Source: Bacteroidales bacterium (GTDB lineage: Bacteria; Bacteroidota; Bacteroidia; Bacteroidales; UBA932). Taken from it: a stretch of 64,000 nt of DNA. Shown here piece by piece: positions 25,769-33,640 of the stretch. The stretch lies in contig JAGBAO010000005.1 in NCBI GenBank assembly GCA_017938925.1, forward strand, positions 18,950 to 82,949. The letters are read 5' to 3'. The notes beneath the pieces are model-generated. The model searched no databases. It was given only the letters and a program-made list of their open reading frames with translations, and was not told the DNA's origin. The position numbers and the translations under genes are program-made. Numbering within the stretch: position 1 is the stretch's first letter; each line of letters begins with the position of its first letter.

Positions 25769-26602
25769 ATGAAGCGTATATTCCCTTTCATCCTGTCTCT
25801 TTCACTCCTGCTTGCCTCCTGCGGTCCGAGCAGATATGCTGTCCAGGTGGAGATGAGACATCCTTCCAAGTCAGGTCTGGAACTCACCGGCAAGAATCTG
25901 TCGGTGGTGTATCTCACTGACGGTGACTCGATTGCAGATAAATTTGACGCATCAATGGCAGACGGCTTTGCCTATGCCCTGGAAAAGGATTATGGAACCG
26001 GTGATGGCAGTATAGGAATATATAGTCTTGAAGATAAAGGTGGAAAGTATTCAGACAAGGATACTCTTGTGAATCTCTTGATAGATACTGGGGCAGATGT
26101 GGTGTTTCTCTTTGGCAAGACAGACCTTTCAAAGGTCAATGACCAGATGACAAAATACACCCTTCGCCTTTATTGCTTTGATGCGATGAACAAGGATGAG
26201 AATGTATATACGTTTGCCGGCAGTTCAATAGCAGAGGGGACGGAGGATAAGATTGCAGAATCAGCCTGGGAGGTAGGAAACACGGTTGCCGGATCATTCA
26301 AGTCACAGTGGAAGCATGAGCAGTACTCGATCATCTATTATGACAGTCAGAAATGGTACGATGCACTCGATAAGGCCGAAGCTTATGAATGGAAGGCTGC
26401 CATGGATATATGGATCGGGCTGCTCGATACTCCTAATATCCTGAAACGCTCATGTGCAGAATACAATATAGCTGTCGCATGCTATATGCTCGGAGACTAT
26501 GCACTGGCGGAGGAATGGCTTGACCGGTCCGAACAGGATAACGAACTTCCAGTTACAGATGCTCTCCGCAAAAGGATAATGACAAGAAAATCCGCTCATT
26601 GA
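25769..26602 (+). CDS. Lipoprotein, DUF6340-like
   Basis: A 277-residue predicted lipoprotein (MKRIFPFILSLSLLLASC, Cys18). The C-terminal third (about 190-270) looks like tetratricopeptide-type helices (ALDKAEAYEWKAAMDIWIGL, YNIAVACYMLGDYALAEEWL). It resembles the Bacteroidota DUF6340 family. The function is unknown; it closes the rightward operon, 5 bp after rimO. Confidence 0.7.
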   Translation: MKRIFPFILSLSLLLASCGPSRYAVQVEMRHPSKSGLELTGKNLSVVYLTDGDSIADKFDASMADGFAYALEKDYGTGDGSIGIYSLEDKGGKYSDKDTLVNLLIDTGADVVFLFGKTDLSKVNDQMTKYTLRLYCFDAMNKDENVYTFAGSSIAEGTEDKIAESAWEVGNTVAGSFKSQWKHEQYSIIYYDSQKWYDALDKAEAYEWKAAMDIWIGLLDTPNILKRSCAEYNIAVACYMLGDYALAEEWLDRSEQDNELPVTDALRKRIMTRKSAH

Positions 26603-26610
26603 GCGGATTT
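26588..26610 (+). terminator. Terminator overlapping the end of the lipoprotein gene
   Basis: AATCCGCTC and GAGCGGATT form a 9-bp stem with a 3-nt loop, then TTTTCT. The stem contains the stop region of the upstream gene. Confidence 0.85.
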
Positions 26611-26612
26611 TT

Positions 26613-27695
26613 CTATTTATTCCGTGCCTGTTTTCTGGCTTCGCGGCGTTTCTGCTTTTCAGCAAGCTTGAACTGGATGCGGGCGCGTTTTCTGGCGATC
26701 ATGTCCGTGAGTTCCTCTCCCATATTTTCAACGAACAGAGGGAATCTCTGACCGATTCTGCGCACCTTCTCGGCTATGAAAGAGTCGATGTGGCGTGCCT
26801 TCTTGGCTTCGTATATCTCATCGAATGCGATGAGGATGCAGGTCTCTTCCGCTTCGCTGAATTCGTGGTTGATTCCTCCACCGAACGTCTTCATGGTAGG
26901 GGAGAGGCTCATGTATGAGTTCACAAGCGGCGGAATGTTGACTCCGAGTCTTCTGACTTCCGCATTGAGAAGCTTGTAGTCGTCCTTGAATTCCTTTTCT
27001 GTGAGGATGGCATCCATCTTCTCTGCCGGGGTCTCGATCACGAGCGGATCCATCGGAGTGACCAGTTTCTCCTTGTCCTCGAAATGCTTGAACAGGAAGT
27101 GCTGGATCAGGTCGCGGGCCTCACGGTTGTATTCCGGATACATGGTCATCTTTCCGAAGAAGTATTTCATTGTCGGATTAGTGATTCCGAGTGCTCCGAG
27201 TCCGTCCCAGAGGTTGTCCAGTGCGAAGAGAGCCTTGGTGCCGGCCTTGCTGCTCTGGTATTCCGGAGCAACGAAGCTTCTTCCGAGCTCGATCGTAAAC
27301 GGAAGGTATTCCTTGATGAATTTCTCTGAGAAATGGAACATGTGCGAAGTCGCAAGAAGCGGCTGTCCGTTCTCGTCCAGCTTGATGTCAGGTCCGAGGA
27401 TATATCTGTATCCTCCGAGGATCTTTTCAGAATCCGGATCCCAGACGATGAGCTGCTTGTATGGGTTTTCCATTGTGTCGAACTCGTCGATATCCATCGA
27501 GAGTCCGCTTCCACCACCAGAATCACGGAATGCCTCCTCGCGGAGACGTCCGATCTCCTTCATGACGTTAGGAGAGTCGTGATGAGTGATCACATAGATC
27601 TCGTTGTGGCTTTTGTTGGTGTCTCTCAGCTTCTTACCAGGTGTCAGTTCTGCCTTGAGTACATCTACACTGATTGGAGCAATTATAGGTTCCAT
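26613..27695 (-). CDS. glsB: GNAT-type N-acyltransferase, likely glycine-lipid synthase subunit
   Basis: A 360-residue acyltransferase of the hemolysin/OlsB-like GNAT family. It shows LGGYRYILGP, FTIELGRSFVAPEYQ and the alpha/beta fold typical of enzymes that N-acylate an amino acid with 3-hydroxy fatty acid. In Bacteroides thetaiotaomicron the adjacent glsB and glsA genes make N-acyl- and then N,O-diacyl-glycine lipids. Here a PlsC-type acyltransferase lies 10 bp upstream in the same direction, the same pairing. The C-terminus is very basic (KQKRREARKQARNK). Confidence 0.75.
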   Translation of the reverse strand: MEPIIAPISVDVLKAELTPGKKLRDTNKSHNEIYVITHHDSPNVMKEIGRLREEAFRDSGGGSGLSMDIDEFDTMENPYKQLIVWDPDSEKILGGYRYILGPDIKLDENGQPLLATSHMFHFSEKFIKEYLPFTIELGRSFVAPEYQSSKAGTKALFALDNLWDGLGALGITNPTMKYFFGKMTMYPEYNREARDLIQHFLFKHFEDKEKLVTPMDPLVIETPAEKMDAILTEKEFKDDYKLLNAEVRRLGVNIPPLVNSYMSLSPTMKTFGGGINHEFSEAEETCILIAFDEIYEAKKARHIDSFIAEKVRRIGQRFPLFVENMGEELTDMIARKRARIQFKLAEKQKRREARKQARNK

Positions 27696-27705
27696 AGGTC
27701 TTAGG

Positions 27706-28521
27706 TTATAGTTCGTACACTTTCTTCCTTATCTCCTGTGCCCATTCATGGTCTGACCTGCTTCTGTCCAGATCTGCTACAGGGATAGGTTTGCCGAATG
27801 TAATCGTATATTTTCTTCCGACGCTGTTACACATTTCGGAAGGAAGGGTCATCATTGCAAAATTGAATTTGAGGCCCAGCCTTTTCTGCCACGAAGCTAT
27901 GCGGTAGAAACGCTTCGAGTTCTCTCCGTCAAAATGAATCGGAACGATGTCGCGGCCGGTCTCCCTGCTCTTCTTGACGAATGATTTTCCCCATTCGAGG
28001 TCCTGGATCTTTCCGTCGATCTTTCTTGAACAGAGACCTGCAGGGAATATGAGCATCTGGTTGTCAGATTCATATACCTCGTTTATGAGCCTTGGAAGAT
28101 TCCTCGCCTGACCGCCGAGTTTGTTGATAGGAATGCCCAGAGGTGCCATGCCCTTGAGGTTCATCAGAAGGTCATTCATCAGATACTTGACCTTTCCGTC
28201 ATATTGTCTTCCGATGATGGCACCAAGTGTTACGCCATCAATGGCTCCAAGAGGATGATTAGATACGAATGTGTATGTGCGCCCATCTTTCGGGAGGTTC
28301 TCCAGTCCCTTCACTTCAATCTCCACACCGAGATATTTGAGGCAGTTCTCGCAGAACTCCACTCCGACATATCCTTCCTTAAGGTAGCCGTTGATGAATT
28401 CCAGATGCATGAACTTCTCGAACCAGCGGATCAGGAACTTAGGAATATATTTAGCCTTCTTTCCTGCTCGTGAGACTATAACTTTCTCAATATCAAGAAT
28501 TTGAGGATCTCTTTCTGTCAT
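27706..28521 (-). CDS. glsA: PlsC-family O-acyltransferase, likely second glycine-lipid acyltransferase
   Basis: A 271-residue lysophospholipid-acyltransferase-like enzyme. The active-site block reads SNHPLGAIDG (His-x5-Asp, as in the hemolysin-type branch), followed by FPAGLCSRK, the equivalent of the FPEGTRS block. With the downstream GNAT gene it matches the GlsA/GlsB pair for acylated glycine lipids in the membrane. A -7 box TATATTTG lies on the minus strand at 28543-28550, 22 bp before the start. Confidence 0.75.
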   Translation of the reverse strand: MTERDPQILDIEKVIVSRAGKKAKYIPKFLIRWFEKFMHLEFINGYLKEGYVGVEFCENCLKYLGVEIEVKGLENLPKDGRTYTFVSNHPLGAIDGVTLGAIIGRQYDGKVKYLMNDLLMNLKGMAPLGIPINKLGGQARNLPRLINEVYESDNQMLIFPAGLCSRKIDGKIQDLEWGKSFVKKSRETGRDIVPIHFDGENSKRFYRIASWQKRLGLKFNFAMMTLPSEMCNSVGRKYTITFGKPIPVADLDRSRSDHEWAQEIRKKVYEL

Positions 28522-28585
28522 ATTAGGTTTGGTTTAGTCCACAAATATAGCAAATTGGGCAAATAATTCTTCAATTTGTCTTCTG

Positions 28586-30052
28586 TTATTCCACCTTCTT
28601 GACAGGGTCGCAAGTCAGTCCGACTCCGAGCTTCTTGAATATCTTCCTGTCCACTTCACTTAGCATTACTGTCGAATGCACCTGACATCCGTTCAGTTTC
28701 GGAAGCTGGTCGAGGGCCTTGCGGCAGTTCTCGTCGGTGTTGCTCAGAAGGGAAATAGCCACAAGCACTTCGTCAGTGTGCAGACGTGGATTATGTCCGT
28801 GGAGATATTCTACCTTAGTCTTCTGAATAGGTGCGATCATTTCCTCAGGAATAAGCTTCACGCTGTGAGGGATGCCGGCAAGGTGCTTGGTCGCATTGAC
28901 AATAAGGGCGGCACTTGGACCGAGAAGCGAGCTTGTCCGGGAAGTTATGATGGTACCGTCCTGAAGCTCGATGGCTGCTGTCGCCACTCCTGAAAGTTCC
29001 TTGCGTTCGTGAGCAGCCACTGTCGTGCGACGATATTCCGTGGTGAGCTTGGCCTGCTTGAGGATCAAGGCTATCTTGTTCACCTCGTTCTCATTGTCTC
29101 CCTTTTCAGCCAGGTTGCACAGGGCGTAATAGTATCTGCGGATGATCTCTTCTCTGGCAGCATTGCAGCATACGTCCTCATCGCTCATGCAGAAGCCTAT
29201 CATGTTGACTCCCATATCGGTAGGGGACTTGTACGGACTTTCTCCGTATATTCCTTCGAAGAGGGCGTTGAGCACGGGGAATATCTCAATGTCGCGATTG
29301 TAGCTGGCAGCAATCTCACCGTATGCTTCGAAGTGGAACGGGTCGATCATATTGACGTCATTGAGGTCAGCCGTCGCTGCTTCGTATGCAATGTTCACAG
29401 GGTGCTTGAGAGGGAGATTCCACACAGGGAAGGTCTCGAACTTGGCATAACCGGCCTTGGTGCCTCGCTTGTTCTCGTGGTAGAGCTGGCTCAGGCAGAC
29501 TGCCATCTTTCCGCTTCCGGGGCCCGGTGCCGTGACTACCACCAGAGGTTTTGTGGTCTCCACATAGTCGTTCTTTCCGAATCCCTCGTCAGAGTCGATA
29601 AGGGCCACGTTGTTCGGATAGCCTTCAATGGTATAATGGTAGTAGACCTGGATTCCCAGGCGTTCCAGTCTTTTCCTATATGCATCTGCACTTGCCTGGC
29701 CGTTATAGTGAGTGATGACAACGCTGCTGACCATGAGTCCGACTTTTTCGAACTCGTCTCGCAGTCTGAGCACATCCTCGTCGTATGTGATTCCAAGGTC
29801 GCCCCTTACTTTGTTCTTTTCGATGTCCAATGCGCTGATGACGATCAGAATTTCAGCCTCATCCTTCAGCTGCATGAGCATCTGAAGCTTACTGTCGGGC
29901 AGGAAACCCGGCAGCACTCGGCTGGCATGATTGTCATCGAATAACTTACCTCCGAACTCGAGGTAAAGCTTGTCTCCGAACTGCGCAATGCGCTTTTTGA
30001 TCTGTTCGGACTGTATCTGAAGATACTTGTTATTATCAAATCCCGTTTTCAT
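28586..30052 (-). CDS. DUF1846 (UPF0371) family protein
   Basis: A 488-residue cytoplasmic protein when started at the complement of 30050-30052 (MKTGFDNNKYLQIQSEQI). Thirteen extra residues from an upstream start look unrelated to the family. It has the UPF0371 signature FGGKLFDDNHASRVLPGF, a GPGSGKMAVCLSQLYH phosphate-loop-like segment and GVNMIGF. The biochemical function is not established. It seems to be transcribed alone. Confidence 0.85.
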   Translation of the reverse strand: MKTGFDNNKYLQIQSEQIKKRIAQFGDKLYLEFGGKLFDDNHASRVLPGFLPDSKLQMLMQLKDEAEILIVISALDIEKNKVRGDLGITYDEDVLRLRDEFEKVGLMVSSVVITHYNGQASADAYRKRLERLGIQVYYHYTIEGYPNNVALIDSDEGFGKNDYVETTKPLVVVTAPGPGSGKMAVCLSQLYHENKRGTKAGYAKFETFPVWNLPLKHPVNIAYEAATADLNDVNMIDPFHFEAYGEIAASYNRDIEIFPVLNALFEGIYGESPYKSPTDMGVNMIGFCMSDEDVCCNAAREEIIRRYYYALCNLAEKGDNENEVNKIALILKQAKLTTEYRRTTVAAHERKELSGVATAAIELQDGTIITSRTSSLLGPSAALIVNATKHLAGIPHSVKLIPEEMIAPIQKTKVEYLHGHNPRLHTDEVLVAISLLSNTDENCRKALDQLPKLNGCQVHSTVMLSEVDRKIFKKLGVGLTCDPVKKVE

Positions 30053-30154
30053 ACGGAATGCAAAGATAACCATTCTCCCTCGTCCCTGCAACCCTTTTTG
30101 TCCACTTTTTTATCAACAAAATGCGGTGGTGTGTAACTCCTTGGTTCATAGTCT

Positions 30155-30202
30155 TTTACGCATATTGCGTGCCGCCAAAGGGGAGCACGCAATGTGCGTA
30201 AA
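30155..30202. repeat. Unassigned 18-bp inverted repeat
   Basis: TTTACGCATATTGCGTGC (30155-30172) and GCACGCAATGTGCGTAAA (30185-30202) pair completely with one G-U, around a 12-nt loop. It sits in the roughly 190-bp gap between the DUF1846 start and the RNase P terminator. Neither side has a U-run. Confidence 0.6.
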
Positions 30203-30242
30203 GGGTTGAATGTCAGGCATATGCGTTCCACCGGGTTTTCGT

Positions 30243-30273
30243 AAAAAAAGGGTTGGCGAAACGCCAACCCTTT
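30243..30273 (-). terminator. Terminator of the RNase P RNA gene
   Basis: AAAGGGTTGGCG and CGCCAACCCTTT pair with a short loop and are followed on the minus strand by TTTTTTTAC. Confidence 0.9.
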
Positions 30274-30604
30274 CAGTGTCAGGTGAGACCGTAAGCCGGT
30301 TTCTGTTTTATCCCGTCATTTATCTTCGCAACCTACCCCCCGGAAAGAGCGAGCAGCCCTTTTGTCCTTGCGGACTCTCCGGTATACATGGTCTTGCAGG
30401 ACTCGGTGCCGTCACCGCCATATGTCGCCATACGGCGTCGTGAGCTCTTGCCTCGCGGTTTCACCCTTACCCCTTGCAGGGCGGTCTGTTTTCTGTTACG
30501 GCATCCATAAGATTACTCCCATCTGTGCTTTCCACAGCGAGTCGCTCTATCCTGTCCGGACTTTCCTCAGCCGCAATGCGGCCGCGACAGGTCATCCCAC
30601 CTGA
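30272..30604 (-). ncRNA. rnpB: RNase P RNA (bacterial type A)
   Basis: The RNA component of RNase P, which matures tRNA 5' ends. On the minus strand the universally conserved GAGGAAAGTCCGGAC near the 5' end and the 3' ACAGAAACCGGCTTAC segment are both present. A P1 helix forms between CAGGTGGGA at the 5' end and TCTCACCTG at the 3' end. Length is about 333 nt. The 5' end abuts the stop codon of the upstream reductase gene, so its promoter must lie inside that gene or the two are co-transcribed. Confidence 0.95.
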
Positions 30605-31861
30605 TTATTTATATCCGAGCTTGCGCTCGATCTTGTCATTCTGTCTGTTAATCTTCTCCACTGCCTTCACGAGTCCAGGAGTTATGTCCTCGCAGTGCTT
30701 GTGGCATTGCATCGAGCGCGAATACATGCGTCCGATGCAGAAATTGCTGTGCTCACAGCCGCTGCAGTGCTTCTCATCAGCCTTCATCTTGTTGACGAAG
30801 TCCGTATCCTCAAGTACGGCACGGCCCATCTGAAGCATAGGGAATCCGTTTTCCATCACCTGGTCGGCTGTCTCACGCGAAATCACGCCGCCGACATAAG
30901 TGAAAGGATATTCCGGCATTGCAGCCTGAAACTTCAAGGCATCTTCCATGAAGAACAGCGGCTTGAAAGGAACTGTCGGTGCAACGATTTTTCCTGCAAG
31001 CCCTACACCTGCTTTCAGCCACCATTTGCTCCATGGAAAATAGTGGACTATCGGCCTTACAGGGAACTGTCCTCTCATCACGTACTGAGGGTGACGGCTC
31101 ACGAAACCTCCCGAGAGCACAATGGATTCGATACCCATATCGCGAAGCACCTTTGCCACCTCAATCAGTTCGTCGGTCTCCTGACCGCCCTTGAATCCGT
31201 CTCTGGTGTTGAGCTTTGCAAAGAGCGCCACCTTGCCTTTTCCCGCAGCCACAGCCTTCTCCACGCACATCTTCATGAATCTCATGCGGTTCTCGAGGCT
31301 TCCTCCGAATTCGTCTCGGCGGTGATTCGTGTATGGTGAAAGGAACTGGGATATCAGGTATCCGTGTCCGGCGTGGATCTCGATGGCGTCAAAGCCTGCC
31401 TCGATAGCCAGTTCCACAGCCTTGCCATATGCGTCAGCTACCTCATGGATCTGCTTCAGGTTCATCTTCTGGACGAAGGTCGGGGAGTACAGATTGAATC
31501 CGCGGCTGGCACCGTATGGCATGCATCCGCAGATGCTTCTGTGGGACATGTTTCCGCAGTGTCCGAGCTGGATGGAGGCCTTGGCTCCTTCCGCATGGAT
31601 GGCATCTGTCAGCTTCTTGAGCTCGGGAACGATCTCCTCCCGCATCCAGAGCTGGTTCTCGAAGGAGAGTCCACTCCTGCAGACAGCTGCGTAGGCGACC
31701 GTAGTCATGCCGATTCCTCCTCGTGCCACCGAAACGTGATAGTCGAAGAGTTCCTTGGACGGCCTCTGTCCGGGACACATGGCCTCGAATGCAGCCGACC
31801 TTATGGTCCTGTTCCTCAGCTCTATGGGGCCGATCTTATATGGAGTAAACAATTTGCTCAT
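30605..31861 (-). CDS. Old Yellow Enzyme-family NADH:flavin oxidoreductase, possible steroid/bile-acid 5-beta-reductase
   Basis: A 418-residue FMN TIM-barrel enzyme. Signature residues include SIQLGHCGNMSH (about 96-107), the H163-x2-H166-x-Y168 active-site block EIHAGHGYLI, and QFLSPYTNHRRDEFGG. The C-terminal region has C366, C369, C375, C386 and C390, like the iron-sulfur ligands of the dienoyl-CoA reductase/BaiCD branch. The C-terminal FAD/NAD domain of that branch is missing. It is followed 6 bp upstream by a steroid-5-alpha-reductase homologue. Gut Bacteroidota are known to carry paired 5-beta- and 5-alpha-reductases acting on 3-oxo-delta4 bile acids, so a 5-beta-reductase role is plausible. 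Other ene-reductions remain possible. Confidence 0.75.
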   Translation of the reverse strand: MSKLFTPYKIGPIELRNRTIRSAAFEAMCPGQRPSKELFDYHVSVARGGIGMTTVAYAAVCRSGLSFENQLWMREEIVPELKKLTDAIHAEGAKASIQLGHCGNMSHRSICGCMPYGASRGFNLYSPTFVQKMNLKQIHEVADAYGKAVELAIEAGFDAIEIHAGHGYLISQFLSPYTNHRRDEFGGSLENRMRFMKMCVEKAVAAGKGKVALFAKLNTRDGFKGGQETDELIEVAKVLRDMGIESIVLSGGFVSRHPQYVMRGQFPVRPIVHYFPWSKWWLKAGVGLAGKIVAPTVPFKPLFFMEDALKFQAAMPEYPFTYVGGVISRETADQVMENGFPMLQMGRAVLEDTDFVNKMKADEKHCSGCEHSNFCIGRMYSRSMQCHKHCEDITPGLVKAVEKINRQNDKIERKLGYK

Positions 31862-31867
31862 ATTATA

Positions 31868-32647
31868 TTACCATATAAAAGGTATGATATGCTTCTTGTT
31901 AAGTTTCTTATATTCATCTCCGAACTCCTGCTCGTACTTCTCGGTAAGCGACCTGGCACGAGGACCGAGGTTGGCGAATGTCCAGACAGCGAAAAGCACT
32001 CCGGCAGGGGACCAGGTGAGGATCGCATAGCCTATCCATTCGGTGAGTTCTCCGAAATAGTTGGCAGATGTCACATATTTATACAGTCCCTTGCGTGGAA
32101 TATAATGCTTCGTGTCGCCCGGCTTGCGCAGGTTGCGGATCACATGGTCGGAATGCATGTTTATGCCCATTCCGGTGAAGAACACGATGATTCCTATGAT
32201 GAATTGTGGACTCCACAGCCATTCTGTCGTATACATCCCGGCGGGAGCCTGCCCATAAAGCCATCCTCCGATCATGTAGGCATTCAAGGTGTTGAATGTC
32301 AGTCCCATTAGCATCACGGCAACAGGCATCTTGCTCTTTCCCCTCATCAGGAAAGGAAAGATGAATGACCTCTGGAAATAGTGCAGCAGGAAGAGTCCGG
32401 CCATTATGTACAGCACGAGCTTGCTGTTTCCTGTGTCAGCTCCGGAAAGGGCAAAACGGACCGTGTAATACAGCAGGAAGAGGAAGGCGGGAGCCTCCAT
32501 CAGCACCCACGCCGTCTTGTTGCTGATCACCGGACCCCATTTCGAGTTCGAAAGGTAGCCGTATCCGGCCTTGAAGAAGAACAATGCGATGAAGACCACA
32601 ACCGCCATCACCGCCATGCATGTCATTACTATGTAATATGTGTTCAT
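31868..32647 (-). CDS. Steroid 5-alpha-reductase family membrane protein
   Basis: A 259-residue polytopic membrane protein, the same size as the human SRD5A enzymes. Started at the complement of 32645-32647 (MNTYYIVMTCMAVMAV). Conserved catalytic-type residues are visible: E51 in MEAPAF, Y90 in HYFQRSFIFP, and the C-terminal NADPH/substrate block YIPRKGLYKYVTSANYFGE with N196, then TEWIGYAI and IIPF near the end. These enzymes reduce the delta4 double bond of 3-oxo steroids. It is the first gene of a two-gene operon with the OYE-type reductase. A minus-strand -7 box TAACTTTG lies at 32669-32676. The substrate (bile acid, hormone or other) is inferred, not shown. Confidence 0.85.
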   Translation of the reverse strand: MNTYYIVMTCMAVMAVVVFIALFFFKAGYGYLSNSKWGPVISNKTAWVLMEAPAFLFLLYYTVRFALSGADTGNSKLVLYIMAGLFLLHYFQRSFIFPFLMRGKSKMPVAVMLMGLTFNTLNAYMIGGWLYGQAPAGMYTTEWLWSPQFIIGIIVFFTGMGINMHSDHVIRNLRKPGDTKHYIPRKGLYKYVTSANYFGELTEWIGYAILTWSPAGVLFAVWTFANLGPRARSLTEKYEQEFGDEYKKLNKKHIIPFIW

Positions 32648-32685
32648 TTCGCAGTCAATAAAACCGCGCAAAGTTAGTGAATATT

Positions 32686-32715
32686 TTTGCAAATTGTATT
32701 TTTTACTTACTTTTG
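32686..32715 (+). promoter_or_regulatory. Promoter of the glutaminyl cyclotransferase gene
   Basis: TTTG (32686-32689), 18-bp spacer, TACTTTTG (32708-32715), 26 bp before the ATG at 32742. Confidence 0.7.
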
Positions 32716-32741
32716 TCGTCCCGATACAAACTTGCACCTGA

Positions 32742-33497
32742 ATGAGGAATATTCTGACCATACTTCTTGCATCTTTCATGTTTCTTTCCTGCGGCGAAAA
32801 GGCGGTGAAGGAATATGGAATCGAAGTCGTAGCAAAGTATCCGCACGATACTGAATCCTACACTCAGGGACTCTTCTTTCATGACGGGCAGATGTATGAA
32901 AGCACTGGAGTGAAGGGAAAGTCGACGTTCAGGAAGGTGGATATCCTCACCGGCAAGGCTCAGAGGAAGCTTGACTTCAACAGGAAGTATTTCGTGGAGG
33001 GCTCGACCATATTCAAGGACAACCTCTACATCCTGACCTGGGAGTCCAAGACCGCATTCGTATATGATGCCGCGACTCTTGAGTATAAGTCCACATGGAA
33101 ATATCCACGCGAGGGATGGGGACTTACAACTGACGGAAAGCAGCTTATTGCTTCCGACGGCTCGGCGACGCTGTTCTTCATGGATGAGAATTTCGCGCTG
33201 CAGCGCAGGCTGATAGTCAAATACGAAGACCGTCCGGTGCGCTGGCTGAACGAACTTGAATACATTGACGGAAAGATCTGGGCTAATGTCTATACTACTG
33301 ACGAGATCGTGATCATCAATCCCAAGGACGGAAGGGTCGAAGGCGTGATAGACTGCCGTGGCCTGCTTCCAAGGCATCTGAGAACTCCTCAGACCGATGT
33401 GCTGAACGGCATTGCCTATAATCCTGAGGATGGAAAGATATACCTTACCGGCAAGAACTGGCCGGAGCTTTATGAGATAAGGCTTATTGAAAAATAA
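32742..33497 (+). CDS. Glutaminyl-peptide cyclotransferase, lipoprotein
   Basis: A 251-residue plant/bacterial-type glutamine cyclotransferase (five-bladed beta-propeller). It converts N-terminal glutamine of exported proteins to pyroglutamate. The lipoprotein signal ends MFLSC (Cys17). Signatures are YTQGLFFHDGQMYESTG, EGWGLTTDGKQLIASDG, LNELEYIDGKIWANVY and LNGIAYNP. Many Bacteroidota proteins have Gln right after signal cleavage, so a periplasmic maturation role fits. The TPP riboswitch of the next gene starts just after the stop codon. Confidence 0.92.
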   Translation: MRNILTILLASFMFLSCGEKAVKEYGIEVVAKYPHDTESYTQGLFFHDGQMYESTGVKGKSTFRKVDILTGKAQRKLDFNRKYFVEGSTIFKDNLYILTWESKTAFVYDAATLEYKSTWKYPREGWGLTTDGKQLIASDGSATLFFMDENFALQRRLIVKYEDRPVRWLNELEYIDGKIWANVYTTDEIVIINPKDGRVEGVIDCRGLLPRHLRTPQTDVLNGIAYNPEDGKIYLTGKNWPELYEIRLIEK

Positions 33498-33499
33498 CA

Positions 33500-33577
33500 A
33501 CAGCAGGGGTGCCCGCAAGGGCTGAGATCATACCCGATGAACCTGATCCGGATAATGCCGGCGTAGGGACGCATAAT
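33500..33577 (+). ncRNA. TPP (thiamine pyrophosphate) riboswitch
   Basis: The THI-element core is present in order: GGGGTGCCC, GGGCTGAGATCATACCC, GAACCTGATCCGGATAATGCCGGCGTAGGGA (its first part GAACCTGATCCGGATAATG). It senses thiamine pyrophosphate. Its 3' edge, CGCATAAT (33570-33577), is complementary to ATTATGCG (33622-33629), which contains the start codon of the receptor gene. Confidence 0.95.
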
Positions 33578-33582
33578 CTCAA

Positions 33583-33640
33583 GTGTACTCGCGTACACGC
33601 CCCTTGCATTAATGTGTATGCATTATGCGAGGTTTTTTAT
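33583..33640 (+). promoter_or_regulatory. Riboswitch expression platform
   Basis: A small hairpin GTGTAC-TCGC-GTACAC (33583-33598) is followed by the start-codon-containing ATTATGCG, which can pair with the riboswitch 3' edge, and then GAGGTTTTTTATTG. The region can act as a start-codon sequestering stem or as an intrinsic terminator with its U-run at 33633-33638. Confidence 0.6.

Noticed and set aside
29009-29944. A 311-codon plus-strand open frame
   Set aside because: Antisense to the well-supported DUF1846 gene; composition is that of a mirrored frame and no motif is seen.
31364-32311. A 315-codon plus-strand open frame
   Set aside because: It overlaps both reductase genes on the opposite strand and shows no family resemblance.
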